Source: Bradyrhizobium sp. Ghvi (GTDB taxonomy: Bacteria > Pseudomonadota > Alphaproteobacteria > Rhizobiales > Xanthobacteraceae). Taken from it: a stretch of 64,000 bases of DNA. Below the pieces are notes generated by a model. It did not search any database. It saw only the letters and a list, made by a program, of their open reading frames with translations, and was not told the DNA's origin. Position 1 is the first letter of the stretch; every line of letters starts with the position of its first letter. Positions 36,817 to 45,350 of the stretch are shown in pieces. The DNA is taken from contig NZ_FOVU01000002.1 of NCBI RefSeq assembly GCF_900115265.1, forward strand, positions 124,001 through 188,000, in the 5' to 3' direction. Both the position numbers and the translations under genes were made by a program.

Positions 36817-37752
36817 CTACAGCGCGCCCAGCTTTTGGAGCGCCTGGCGCGCCGTTGCAAGGCCGGGCTGCAACTCTAGCGCTTTCCTGAAATCGGCGAT
36901 CGCACCCTGCTTGTCGCCAAGCCGCAGCTTGGCCTGTCCGCGGTTATTCCATGAGAACACGTCCGAGGGATCGTATTGCAGCGCCTTGTCGTAGTCGGCG
37001 AGGCCGCCGCTGTTGTCGCCCTGATAGAGCCGGATCATGCCGCGGTTGCGCCAGCCACGCGCATCCGTCGGCGCGATGCGGATCGCCTCACCGTAATCGG
37101 CCGCAGCGCGGTCGAGCTGCTCGCTGTCGCGATAGACGTTGCCACGGTCGATATAGGCGAGCAGATCGGGCGTGAGCTTGATCCGCACGCTGAAGTCCGC
37201 CAGGGCATGCGCCGTATCGTGCTTGCGGGCGTAGACGTAACCGCGATTGGCATAGGCGGTGGCATAGCTGGGGTTGCGCTTGATCGCCCCGTCGAAATCG
37301 GCGATGGCGCCGTCGAGATCGCCCTTGTTGTAACGGGACTCGCCGCGGTTGCTGTAGGCCATCGCCAGCGACGGATCGAGCTTGATGGCCTGGTCGTACT
37401 CGGCAATGGCACGATCATAGTCGCGTTTGAAGCTGTAGACGCGTCCGCGATTATTGTAGGCACAGGCGTAGGTCGGATCGAGCTTGACCGCCTCGTCGAG
37501 ATCCGACAGCGCGGCATCGAGCTCGCGCCGCTCAGTTAGGCCGTGCCCACGGTTGCAATAGGCGCCGGCCAGCCTGCGGCCAGTCTCGCTCTTGGTGTCG
37601 ATCACGGTCGTGCAGGCCTTCACCCGCTCATCCGGCGCGCTGGTCAACCCGACGCAGGCTTCCCAGGCCGGACCGCCCGCAGCAGCTGCCGGAGACGGCG
37701 CTGCCACAGCGAACAGGGTAAGGAAAGCGATCAGGCCAACCAGAACACGCAT
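36817..37752 (-). CDS. Exported TPR-repeat protein
   Basis: The 311-residue protein has a signal peptide (VLVGLIAFLTLFAVAAPSPAAAA). About six tetratricopeptide repeats follow, each with the pattern AYxNRGxxYxxKxDYDxAIADYDxAIxLDP. It is probably a periplasmic scaffold for protein partners. A conserved pre-repeat segment WEACVGLTSAPDERVKACTTVI resembles the start of rhizobial TPR/SEL1-type exported proteins. It is monocistronic and divergent from a second mini-GNAT gene. Confidence 0.88.
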   Translation of the reverse strand: MRVLVGLIAFLTLFAVAAPSPAAAAGGPAWEACVGLTSAPDERVKACTTVIDTKSETGRRLAGAYCNRGHGLTERRELDAALSDLDEAVKLDPTYACAYNNRGRVYSFKRDYDRAIAEYDQAIKLDPSLAMAYSNRGESRYNKGDLDGAIADFDGAIKRNPSYATAYANRGYVYARKHDTAHALADFSVRIKLTPDLLAYIDRGNVYRDSEQLDRAAADYGEAIRIAPTDARGWRNRGMIRLYQGDNSGGLADYDKALQYDPSDVFSWNNRGQAKLRLGDKQGAIADFRKALELQPGLATARQALQKLGAL

Positions 37753-37835
37753 TTTGCAGATATCTCCCCTGCGGCAGCCTCCCTTGGTCGCGGCTTGGCA
37801 AGCGGGGGTTCAGTCACCTAGATCAGGAAACAAGC

Positions 37836-38132
37836 ATGACTTCGGAAGGATCTGGCATGGCGGCATTGGTACGCGACAACAAGGACAAGAGCCGCTTCGA
37901 GCTCGATGTCGGCAGCGAGCTCGCCTTCGCCAATTATCGGCTGACGCCGTCGGCCGTCATCATCACCCACACCGAGACGCCGCGAGCGCTGCGCGGCCGC
38001 GGCATTGCGTCCGAGCTCATCAAGGGCGCGCTCGAGATCATCCGCCGCGACGGCAAGAAGGTGATCGCGGGCTGCGGTTTCGTCGTCGACTATCTCGACA
38101 GGCATCCGGAGGATGCTGATCTCCGTGCCTGA
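37836..38132 (+). CDS. Small NATD1-type GNAT acetyltransferase (second copy)
   Basis: The 98-residue mini-GNAT has FELDVGSELAFANYRLTPSAVIITHTETP, acetyl-CoA loop RGRGIASELIKGAL and VIAGCGFVVDYLDRHPEDADL. It shares the fold and layout of the gene at 35916 but is clearly diverged. An alternative start at 37857 has AAGGATC upstream. A hairpin after the stop may end both this gene and the convergent DUF3597 gene. Confidence 0.87.
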   Translation: MTSEGSGMAALVRDNKDKSRFELDVGSELAFANYRLTPSAVIITHTETPRALRGRGIASELIKGALEIIRRDGKKVIAGCGFVVDYLDRHPEDADLRA

Positions 38133-38138
38133 ATGCAA

Positions 38139-38162
38139 AGGGCCCGCGACATCGCGGGCCCT
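38139..38162. terminator. Bidirectional hairpin between convergent genes
   Basis: AGGGCCCGCG and CGCGGGCCCT form a perfect 10-bp stem around ACAT, with AAA on the left. Read on the minus strand this gives TTT after the stem, so it mainly suits the DUF3597 gene. Confidence 0.75.
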
Positions 38163-38178
38163 GGCATCGGGTTGTGAA

Positions 38179-38577
38179 TCAGTGCTTGATTTCCGGCGGC
38201 AGCTTGCCGCCATTGGCAGCGAGCTTGGACATCACCTGCTTGTGCAGCCAGACATTCATGCTGGCAGAATCGTTCATGTCGCCGGTGTAGCCGAGCTCCT
38301 TGGCCAGATCCTTGCGCGCAGCGAGACTCGAATCGACGTCAAGCGCCTTCATGAGGTCGACGATGGAGGTGCGCCATTCCAGCTTCTCGCCCTTGTGCGC
38401 GGCCGCCGCCTTGTCGACGATTGCGGCGACGTCCACTGTAGCCGCTGGCGCGGCGGCAGGTGCAGACGCTGGCGTCGACCCGCTCGGCGGGGCCCCGGCG
38501 GGCGCGCTGCCAGCGGACGCAGCGGAAGCCGGATGGCTGCCGAAGATCGCGCCCATGATTTTCCCGAAAATACTCAT
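38179..38577 (-). CDS. DUF3597-domain protein
   Basis: The 132-residue protein starts MSIFGKIMGAIFG, then has an Ala/Pro/Ser-rich linker of about 35 residues. The DUF3597 domain follows: VAAIVDKAAAAHKGEKLEWRTSIVDLMKALDVDSSLAARKDLAKELGYTGDMNDSASMNVWLHKQVMSKLA. It resembles small helical proteins next to LysM or peptidoglycan factors in other bacteria. GGGGAGCAG precedes the ATG at 38577. Function unknown. Confidence 0.88.
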   Translation of the reverse strand: MSIFGKIMGAIFGSHPASAASAGSAPAGAPPSGSTPASAPAAAPAATVDVAAIVDKAAAAHKGEKLEWRTSIVDLMKALDVDSSLAARKDLAKELGYTGDMNDSASMNVWLHKQVMSKLAANGGKLPPEIKH

Positions 38578-38912
38578 GTCTGCTCCCCGAAAAGGATCCC
38601 AGTTGGAAGGCCTGAGTAGGCCCTTATAGACGAAGTTTCTGCATTGCGCCCGCACTGTGCGCGCGCCCCACAAGCAGCATGAGCTTATCTGCGGCGAAAT
38701 GACGACCGGATGACGTCATCGAGGTTGCACTGCGGCATTGAATCTCACCCAAGCGTGAGGGACAGGACTCGGAAATAGGCGTACGCTTTGGTTTCAGCTC
38801 GCGATGCCATCCGGAATTCGCGTCTGGTTGGACTCGCGAAACTCAGAAAAAGCGGCCGCTTGCGCCGTTGTCGGCGCCCAGTTCGGCCGCATGGCAAGGG
38901 AGCAAGCCGACC
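38578..38912. other. Divergent intergenic region with two palindromes
   Basis: This 335-base gap separates the DUF3597 gene from the DUF2189 gene. It holds GATGACGTCATC (38709-38720), a perfect 12-base palindrome, and CTCAC-N6-GTGAG (38744-38759). Both are candidate operators. No gene is seen. Confidence 0.5.
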
Positions 38913-39815
38913 ATGGCCACCTTATATCAGGGCAATGTCCCCACGATGGGCCAGACCGCAGACGCGGCTGGACCGGTAATCCGAACCATCCAACTCTCCG
39001 ATCTGAGCGACGCGCTCAGGCGCGGCTGGGAAGATTTCAAGGCAGTTCCAAGCCACGCCATCATTCTCTGCGTGATCTATCCGGTGCTGGGCCTCGTGCT
39101 CGCCCGTGTGGTGATGGGCTATTCGGTCCTCCCGCTGCTGTTTCCGCTCGCCGCGGGCTTCGCCCTGATCGGCCCGTTCGCAGCCCTCGGCCTCTATGAG
39201 CTCTCGAGCCGTCGGGAGCGTCATGAAGAGGCCAGCGCCTGGGATGCCATGGACGTGCTGCGCTCGCCCTCTTTTGGAGCCATGCTCGGTCTCGGCGTGT
39301 TGTTGCTCGCGTTGTTCGTGACCTGGGTCGCAACGGCGCAGGCGATCTATGTGGCGGCATTCGGGTACGAAGGCGTGACCGGAATCTCGGATTTCGTCAC
39401 GCGTGTGCTGACGACATCGCAGGGCTGGTGGCTGATCGTGGTCGGCTGCGGCACGGGCTTTCTGTTCGCGCTCGCCGCGCTCTGCATCAGCGCCGTATCG
39501 TTCCCGCTGATGCTCGACCGCCATGCTGGCGCGCTGGAGGCGATGGTCACCTCGCTCCGCGTGGTCGCGAAAAACCCGGTGCCGATGGCTGCCTGGGGCC
39601 TGATCGTCGCGGCGCTGCTGGCGCTCGGCACCATTCCCGCGTTCCTCGGGCTCGCGGTCGTGATTCCCCTGCTCGGCCACGCCACGTGGCACCTGTATCG
39701 CAAGGCCATCGTCTCGGAGCCCGGCGCGCGGCCGGTGCCGCCTCCGCCCCATCGTCCACGCAAGCCGGCGGCGGATTTCCCCGCCAATCTGTTCCCGTGG
39801 CGGAATAGGGAATAG
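38913..39815 (+). CDS. DUF2189 integral membrane protein
   Basis: The 300-residue protein has about six helices. The family features are a soluble N-terminus with LSDALRRGWEDFKAVPSHAIILCVIYPVLG, then SVLPLLFPLAAGFALIGPFAALGLYELSSRRE and the late VVIPLLGHATWHLYRKAI. It is related to cytochrome c oxidase subunit I-like DUF2189 proteins seen across Proteobacteria. A Pro-rich tail ends the chain. AAGGGAG precedes the ATG at 38913. Function unknown. Confidence 0.85.
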   Translation: MATLYQGNVPTMGQTADAAGPVIRTIQLSDLSDALRRGWEDFKAVPSHAIILCVIYPVLGLVLARVVMGYSVLPLLFPLAAGFALIGPFAALGLYELSSRRERHEEASAWDAMDVLRSPSFGAMLGLGVLLLALFVTWVATAQAIYVAAFGYEGVTGISDFVTRVLTTSQGWWLIVVGCGTGFLFALAALCISAVSFPLMLDRHAGALEAMVTSLRVVAKNPVPMAAWGLIVAALLALGTIPAFLGLAVVIPLLGHATWHLYRKAIVSEPGARPVPPPPHRPRKPAADFPANLFPWRNRE

Positions 39816-39841
39816 AGCGCCGACCTGACGATCTCGTTATA

Positions 39842-39873
39842 GCCAATCCCGTCCGGACTCGGGCGGGATTGGC
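39842..39873 (+). terminator. Hairpin after the DUF2189 gene
   Basis: GCCAATCCCG and CGGGATTGGC form a 10-bp stem with a 12-base loop. It lacks a strong T-tract and may be a Rho-assisted end. Confidence 0.55.
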
Positions 39874-39956
39874 CACCGTCGTACGCCTTGCTTTGGCCGC
39901 TGTTCCATCAGACATTCCGCCGCCGGTCATGTCATTCACGGAATCAATTACCTCTG

Positions 39957-40781
39957 ATGACCCCGACGATTTCTCGTCTCGCTCTCGCAGCCCTCGTCCT
40001 CTCAGCCTCAATCCTGTCCGTCGAGCCCGCATTGGCTGCGGTCGCCTGCGGCTCGGGCAATTTCGATGCATGGCTCGCTGACTTCAAAACCGAGGCCGCG
40101 GCCAAGGGCATCTCGCAACAGGCCATTACCTCCGGGCTTGCCGGCGTCACCTTGGACCAGAGCGTGCTCAACCGCGACAAATCGCAAAAGGTCTTCAGCC
40201 AGACCTTTGCAGAATTTTCCGGCCGCATGGTGCCGCCGCGGATGACGCGCGGCTCCAACATGATGAAGCAATACGGATCGGTGCTATCGCGCATCGAGCA
40301 GGCTTACGGGGTGCCGGGCGAGATCCTGGTTGCGATCTGGGGGCTCGAAACCGATTTCGGCGTCAACACCGGCAAGTTTGCGACGATCCGCTCGCTTGCG
40401 ACGCTGGCCTATGATTGCCGGCGTGCCGAGCAGTTTCGCGGTGAGCTGATGGATGCGCTGCGCATCGTCCAGCGCGGCGATCTTACGCCCGCCGAGATGA
40501 AAGGCGCCTGGGCGGGCGAGCTCGGCCAGACCCAGTTCATGCCGTCATCCTGGATGAAATACGCCGTTGATTTCGACGGTAACGGCAAGCGCGACCTGCT
40601 GCACAGCGTCCCTGACGTGCTCGCTTCCACCGCCAATTTTCTCGCCGGCTATGGCTGGCAGAAGGGCAAGGACTGGCAGCCGGGCAGCCCGAACTTCGCG
40701 GTGCTCCAGCAATGGAACAAGAGCGAGGTCTATTCCAAGACGGTGGCTTATTTCGCCACCCAGCTCGCACACGCCCCTTAA
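39957..40781 (+). CDS. Lytic murein transglycosylase (MltB/SLT_2 family)
   Basis: The 274-residue exported enzyme cleaves the glycan strands of peptidoglycan in the periplasm. The signal peptide ends near LAAVACG. The catalytic Glu131 is in LVAIWGLETDFG, and the family pattern AGELGQTQFMPSSW with later DVLASTANFLAGYGW is complete. It lacks the C-terminal peptidoglycan-binding domain found in larger family members. The ATG at 39957 places the signal peptide at the N-terminus. It is monocistronic. Confidence 0.94.
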   Translation: MTPTISRLALAALVLSASILSVEPALAAVACGSGNFDAWLADFKTEAAAKGISQQAITSGLAGVTLDQSVLNRDKSQKVFSQTFAEFSGRMVPPRMTRGSNMMKQYGSVLSRIEQAYGVPGEILVAIWGLETDFGVNTGKFATIRSLATLAYDCRRAEQFRGELMDALRIVQRGDLTPAEMKGAWAGELGQTQFMPSSWMKYAVDFDGNGKRDLLHSVPDVLASTANFLAGYGWQKGKDWQPGSPNFAVLQQWNKSEVYSKTVAYFATQLAHAP

Positions 40782-40805
40782 GACACGCGCAGAGATCGAA
40801 CGCGT

Positions 40806-40832
40806 AGGGCCGATCGCCTGGCGACCGGCCCT
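40806..40832. terminator. Hairpin between convergent genes
   Basis: AGGGCCG and CGGCCCT pair around 13 bases, between the ends of the transglycosylase gene and the small exported protein gene. There is no clear T-tract. Confidence 0.45.
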
Positions 40833-40858
40833 CTCCCGGATTGCGTTGACCTACCCTT

Positions 40859-41122
40859 TTACTTGCCCATGGTGGCGTTCATCGCCTTGTTGAGGTGCAT
40901 GCCGCACGCACCCATTTTGCCGTTGAGCAGCGAATCCTGAGCGGAGGCGATTTCCTTCTGGGCAACCACCTTGCCGTCGCCGTCTGGCATCGCCTCGATC
41001 GCGGTCTCGGTCTTCTCCAGATTGCCCGCGCTGCAGCCACCCATGGCGTGTTTGGCGGCCTGAGCCGGTGTGACGGCCAACGCGATGACAGCAATAGCGA
41101 TAACCCCGAGTAACTTCGTCAT
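40859..41122 (-). CDS. Small exported cysteine-containing protein
   Basis: The 87-residue protein has a signal peptide (LLGVIAIAVIALAVTPAQA). The mature part is helical with GGCSAGNLEKTETAIEAMPDGDGKVVAQKEIASAQDSLLNGKMGACGMHLNKAM; two Cys could pair. The ATG at 41122 is chosen for the signal peptide. Homologues are small periplasmic proteins of Bradyrhizobium with no known role. Confidence 0.75.
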   Translation of the reverse strand: MTKLLGVIAIAVIALAVTPAQAAKHAMGGCSAGNLEKTETAIEAMPDGDGKVVAQKEIASAQDSLLNGKMGACGMHLNKAMNATMGK

Positions 41123-41821
41123 GATGTTACTTTCCTTCTTTTGTTCTTGGGCCAGACCCGGCGACATTGCCGGAATCCGCAACACGACTTTGCCGTCGAC
41201 GCGGCAACATGCCGCAATGAATTCCCCGCGAGAATTGCGTGATGTTGCGCACTACGCAGAGCGGCATGCGAAATTTCTGTTTTTCATTACAACTTTGTAA
41301 TCACGAGATGCACGCCCAGCGTGTGCGCAGCGCATCATGTGACAGCCCCTCAATCGGTTGAGAGGCAACCGGTCCCCGGCGTCCGGGATGTCTTAGAGGC
41401 TTGCCAGTCCCCCTTTGTTCCCTTCTCTCGCCCCCAGATCTCCAGCATTCATTCCCAGCAGAATGAATCAAAATTCATTACTAAGAGAAGCAGTGCATGC
41501 GAATCATGCATGCCGCAGCTTGAGCTACAAACTGGCTCACGGACGATTTATGCCTCCCAAAATGCAATTTATTTCCGAGATGTTCGGCTCGCAAAAAGCT
41601 CAACAAATCCGTGATTTCACGGATATTTGCGTACATGGCAGTTCCTCGTGCCTGATTGTTGAGCCGGGTCGCTAACCGGTTAATCGTCTCTTATCGTCGC
41701 TATGCACTCACCGCTTAGCTGCATCGCAACATCGGAACTTTCGCACTGCACCACTCTCACCTATATTCATTTCAACGATGAGGCCCGGGCAAGGGCTGAA
41801 TCAAACTACAGGAGACTACCA
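41123..41821. other. Long lower-GC intergenic region with several palindromes
   Basis: This 699-base region is less GC-rich than its surroundings and holds no supported gene. It contains ATTACAA-CT-TTGTAAT (41286-41301). ATTCATT and AATGAAT arms alternate at 41447-41453, 41462-41468 and 41473-41479. A repeated TGCATGC lies at 41494-41513. Such density of inverted repeats suggests regulatory sites or an unannotated small RNA upstream of the DUF1127 gene. Confidence 0.5.
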
Positions 41822-41974
41822 ATGCTGCTTTCGCTCATCCGCATGATCCAAGCTTTCCGGGACTATCAGCGCAATGTCGCCGAGCTGTCCCAGCTCAGCG
41901 ATCGCGAACTGGCCGACATCGGCCTCGATCGCTCGGACATCCCGCGCGTTGCCGCCGGTCAGTATCAGGGCTGA
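41822..41974 (+). CDS. DUF1127 small protein
   Basis: The 50-residue protein matches DUF1127: FRDYQRNVAELSQLSDRELADIGLDRSDIPRVAAG, with an Arg-rich amphipathic helix and the conserved LSDRELADIGL. CAGGAGACTACCA ahead of the ATG is a strong ribosome binding site. In alphaproteobacteria, DUF1127 proteins have been linked to RNA-related stress and phosphate responses; the role here is unknown. A long palindrome-rich region lies upstream. Confidence 0.9.
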   Translation: MLLSLIRMIQAFRDYQRNVAELSQLSDRELADIGLDRSDIPRVAAGQYQG

Positions 41975-42006
41975 TATCGTTCAGCCCTCACCGGACGAAC
42001 CGATAG

Positions 42007-42025
42007 CGCCCGCCTCGTGCGGGCG
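42007..42025 (+). terminator. Short hairpin after the DUF1127 gene
   Basis: CGCCCGC and GCGGGCG form a 7-bp stem around CTCGT, followed by TTGTCGTTT. It is a moderate intrinsic terminator. Confidence 0.6.
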
Positions 42026-42098
42026 TTGTCGTTTCTGCTGGCGAAAACTCGATCTCGGCGATTCCACTCACGGCTGAAAAGCGCTACCTGTCCGCCCC

Positions 42099-43526
42099 AT
42101 GACAGGATCCTCATCCAACACCGTGCACGTCATTGGTGCCGGCCTTGCCGGTTCCGAAGCCGCCTGGCAGGTGGCCAAGACTGGCGTGCCAGTAGTGCTG
42201 CACGAGATGCGGCCGGACCGCATGACCGAGGCGCACCGAACCGACGGGCTTGCCGAGTTGGTCTGCTCCAACTCGTTCCGCTCGGACGACGCCGCCAACA
42301 ATGCGGTCGGCCTGCTGCATGCCGAGATGCGGCGGCTCGACTCGCTGATCATGCGCGCCGCCGATGCCAACCAGGTGCCCGCCGGCGGCGCGCTCGCGGT
42401 CGACCGCGACGGCTTCTCTGCGGCAGTTACCAAGGCGCTGAACGACCATCCCCTCATTGAGATCGCTCGCGGCGAGATCGCAGGCCTGCCGCCGGCTGAC
42501 TGGAGCAACGTGATCGTTGCGACCGGCCCCCTCACCTCCGCCCCGCTGGCCGATGCTATCCGCGAGCTCACCGACGAGACCGCGCTCGCCTTCTTCGACG
42601 CGATCGCGCCGATCGTGCACCGCGAGTCAATCGACATGTCGGTGGCCTGGTTCCAGTCGCGCTACGACAAAGTAGGCCCGGGCGGCAATGGCGCCGACTA
42701 CATCAACTGCCCCATGACCAAGGAGCAGTATGACAGCTTCGTCGCCGCGCTGATCGCGGGCGAGAAGACCGAGTTCAAGGAGTGGGAAACCAACACGCCC
42801 TATTTCGACGGCTGCCTGCCGATCGAAGTGATGGCGGAGCGTGGCCCCGAGACGCTGCGCCACGGCCCGATGAAGCCGGTCGGCCTCACTAATCCGCACG
42901 ATCCCACCACGAAGGCCTACGCGATCGTGCAGCTGCGTCAGGACAACAAGCTCGGCACGCTCTATAACATCGTCGGCTTCCAGACGAAGCTGAAATACGG
43001 CGAGCAACAGCGCATCTTCCGCACCATTCCCGGACTCGAGAAAGCCGAGTTCGCTCGTCTCGGCGGACTGCATCGCAACACCTTCCTCAATTCGCCAAAA
43101 CTGCTCGACAGCCAGCTGCGCCTGCGCGCGCAGCCGCGGCTGCGCTTTGCCGGTCAGATGACGGGCTGCGAAGGTTATGTGGAATCCGCCAGCGTCGGCC
43201 TGATCGCCGGCCTTTATGCCGCGGCCGATGCGCGCGGCGAACGTCTTGCGAGCCCGCCGGCCACCACCGCGCTCGGATCCTTGCTCGGCCACATCACCGG
43301 TGGCCATATCGAGACCATCGAGACGGGCCCCCGCTCGTTCCAGCCGATGAACATCAATTTCGGCCTATTCCCGCCGCTTGCAAGCCCACCGACGAAGAAG
43401 CCAGACGGCACGCGCCTGCGCGGCAACGAGAAGACAGTGGCCAAGAAGCAGGCGATGAGCGCATTGGCGCTTGCCGATCTCGATCGCTGGATCGCCGATC
43501 ATTTGCGCATAGCCGCAGCCGCGTGA
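42099..43526 (+). CDS. trmFO: Folate-dependent tRNA uridine-54 methyltransferase
   Basis: The 475-residue flavoprotein makes ribothymidine-54 in tRNA using methylenetetrahydrofolate and FADH2. The N-terminal FAD-binding motif [12 protein letters not shown] is intact. Family blocks [27 protein letters not shown] and [19 protein letters not shown] are all present. Length is normal. The kinase/AMP-binding fusion gene follows 7 bases after its stop, so they are likely co-transcribed. Confidence 0.96.
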   Translation: MTGSSSNTVHVIGAGLAGSEAAWQVAKTGVPVVLHEMRPDRMTEAHRTDGLAELVCSNSFRSDDAANNAVGLLHAEMRRLDSLIMRAADANQVPAGGALAVDRDGFSAAVTKALNDHPLIEIARGEIAGLPPADWSNVIVATGPLTSAPLADAIRELTDETALAFFDAIAPIVHRESIDMSVAWFQSRYDKVGPGGNGADYINCPMTKEQYDSFVAALIAGEKTEFKEWETNTPYFDGCLPIEVMAERGPETLRHGPMKPVGLTNPHDPTTKAYAIVQLRQDNKLGTLYNIVGFQTKLKYGEQQRIFRTIPGLEKAEFARLGGLHRNTFLNSPKLLDSQLRLRAQPRLRFAGQMTGCEGYVESASVGLIAGLYAAADARGERLASPPATTALGSLLGHITGGHIETIETGPRSFQPMNINFGLFPPLASPPTKKPDGTRLRGNEKTVAKKQAMSALALADLDRWIADHLRIAAAA

Positions 43527-43533
43527 GATATCG

Positions 43534-44628
43534 ATGAATCTCCCGAAAGACGACGCTGCTGAGCTCTCGGCGCGCTGGACCGAGGGCGTGTTGCTCAAGC
43601 GGGACGTGTTCTCGACCGTCGAGCGCGGCCGCTTCCTTGCCGAGACCGGCGAGGTCGGCGCGGTGCTGCGCCGGCTGGATGAGGTCCCGTGGTGGTCGTT
43701 CCTATTGGCGCGCCATCTGTTCGCGCGCGAGAAGCATGCGCTCACACTTGCAAAGGGCCTCAATGTCGGCCCCGAACTGCTCTGGGCCGGACGTCGCGCG
43801 CTGGTGCGTGGCTTCGTCGACGGCGTCGCGCTGCACCTGGCCAAGCCGCATGGCGACCTCGCCTACTTCCGCTCGGCCAAAGCCGCACTCCGCCGGCTGC
43901 GTCGCGCCGGCATCTGCCACAACGATCTCGCCAAGGAACAGAACTGGTTGGTCGGCCGAGATGGCCGGGCCTATGTGACCGACTTCCAGCTCGCGGCCTG
44001 CTTCGCCAGGCGTGGCCGGCTTTATCGCATCCTCGCTTACGAAGACCTCCGGCATCTGCTCAAACACAAGCGCTCCTACGCACCCGAGGCGCTGACTCCG
44101 CGCGAGCGAAAAGTCCTGGCGAGGAAATCATTCGCCGCGAGCCTGTGGCTTGTCACCGGCAAGAAGGTCTATCGCGCAATCACCCGCGGCCTGTTCAATT
44201 TCACCGACCGCGAGGGTGGCGGCCGCCGTCTCGTCAACGACGCGCCGGTGCTGACCGCGCTGATCCGCAACAATCCCGCCGTGCGCGATACCGCCATCGT
44301 TGCCTTTGCCGACCGACGCTCGGGCGTCGGACTCTACGCGTTCGTGGAGGCGGATCAGGCGGCGCTCGAAGGCCAGCTTCGCAATGAGCTCGCCGCCGCC
44401 AAAGGCCCGAAACCGCCAGAACACATCCAGGTCGTCCACGCGCTGCCGCGCGACACCAGTGGCAGGCCGCGCACCGAGATCCTGCAACTGGTCGCCATGA
44501 ACCAGCTCGACCTGATCGAGCCGATGATGAAGAACGACCAGGACCGCGCGTTCCTCAAGGACATCCTGGAGCAGCGTAAGAACCTGCGCGATCGCTTCAA
44601 CTTCGAGGCCGACCTGCCCGCCGGTTAG
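43534..44628 (+). CDS. Atypical kinase-fold protein fused to an AMP-binding C-terminal-like domain
   Basis: The 364-residue protein has a kinase-like core at residues 20-200: the catalytic-loop pattern HNDLAKEQNWL (His129, Asp131, Asn136) and a metal-site DFQ (Asp150) replacing DFG. Residues about 235-345 resemble the small C-terminal domain of AMP-forming acyl-CoA synthetases: AVRDTAIVAFADRRSG, LYAFVEAD, IQVVHALPRDTSGRPRTEIL. The N-terminal ligase body is absent. No signal peptide or membrane helix is seen. It follows trmFO by 7 bases. It may be a protein or small-molecule kinase with an adenylate-sensing or partner domain (inferred). Confidence 0.75.
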   Translation: MNLPKDDAAELSARWTEGVLLKRDVFSTVERGRFLAETGEVGAVLRRLDEVPWWSFLLARHLFAREKHALTLAKGLNVGPELLWAGRRALVRGFVDGVALHLAKPHGDLAYFRSAKAALRRLRRAGICHNDLAKEQNWLVGRDGRAYVTDFQLAACFARRGRLYRILAYEDLRHLLKHKRSYAPEALTPRERKVLARKSFAASLWLVTGKKVYRAITRGLFNFTDREGGGRRLVNDAPVLTALIRNNPAVRDTAIVAFADRRSGVGLYAFVEADQAALEGQLRNELAAAKGPKPPEHIQVVHALPRDTSGRPRTEILQLVAMNQLDLIEPMMKNDQDRAFLKDILEQRKNLRDRFNFEADLPAG

Positions 44629-44683
44629 CGGGTACGCTGCGCCTTGAAGCGTCCACAATGCCGGTGGAGAAGCCGGGGATCAC

Positions 44684-45280
44684 ATGATTTGGGGATCAAT
44701 GACTCGCTGGGGGACCATGGGGCGCCGTGTGGCCTTGCTGATCGCGCCTCTCCTGCTGCTGGGAGCCGCGTCTGTGATGGCCGCGGAGTCCCCTGCCGAA
44801 CAGATCTCGAGCTTCCGCGTCAAGCATGGTGAGGGCCGCGTCGTGCGCGACGCAACCCTCGATCGCATCGCCATGGACCAAGCCCGCGCGATGGCAGCGA
44901 AGGACGATCTCAGCCACGACGCGCTCGGCCCATTCAACAAGCGCGTCGCACCGTCAGGCGCGGGTCGCGCTGCCGAGAACATTGCCTACGGCTACGACAA
45001 CTTCGAGAAAACGCTGGGACAGTGGATCGACTCCTCCGGGCACCGCAAGAACCTGCTGCTGCACAATGCCTCGCGCGTCGGGATCGCGAGCGCGAAGAAC
45101 GCCAGCGGCAAGCGTACCTATTGGGCGATGGTGATCGCCGGCGATTACGAGCCGAAGCCGGGCAAGGGCAAAGGCAAGAAGGACGGTGAGCCGCTGGTCG
45201 CCGTGAAACGCGAGGTCACGTCTGCCAGCAAGCCCAAAGCTGCCAATTGCCACGTCAAGCTGCTCGGCCTCTGTATCTGA
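44684..45280 (+). CDS. Exported CAP/SCP-domain protein
   Basis: The 198-residue protein has a signal peptide (ALLIAPLLLLGAASVMA). A CAP domain follows with the conserved histidines and glutamates: DLSHDALG, AENIAYGYDNFEKTLGQWIDSSGHRKNLL and YWAMVIAG. CAP proteins bind lipids or sterols or act as envelope factors; enzymatic activity is not implied. A basic Lys-rich tail with two Cys (NCHVKLLGLC) follows. Starts at 44699 and 44717 are also in frame. The aminotransferase gene starts 10 to 70 bases downstream. Confidence 0.88.
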   Translation: MIWGSMTRWGTMGRRVALLIAPLLLLGAASVMAAESPAEQISSFRVKHGEGRVVRDATLDRIAMDQARAMAAKDDLSHDALGPFNKRVAPSGAGRAAENIAYGYDNFEKTLGQWIDSSGHRKNLLLHNASRVGIASAKNASGKRTYWAMVIAGDYEPKPGKGKGKKDGEPLVAVKREVTSASKPKAANCHVKLLGLCI

Positions 45281-45350
45281 GGGGAGCCTGTTGCTCGCCG
45301 TGTTCGGCGCGTCTAATCCATACCGGGGATCGCAAGAGGGAGAGGCGCAC

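Noticed and set aside
41415..41675. 86-codon frame in the palindrome-rich gap
   Set aside because: Weak start, irregular codon use and it crosses the inverted repeats; not supported as a gene.
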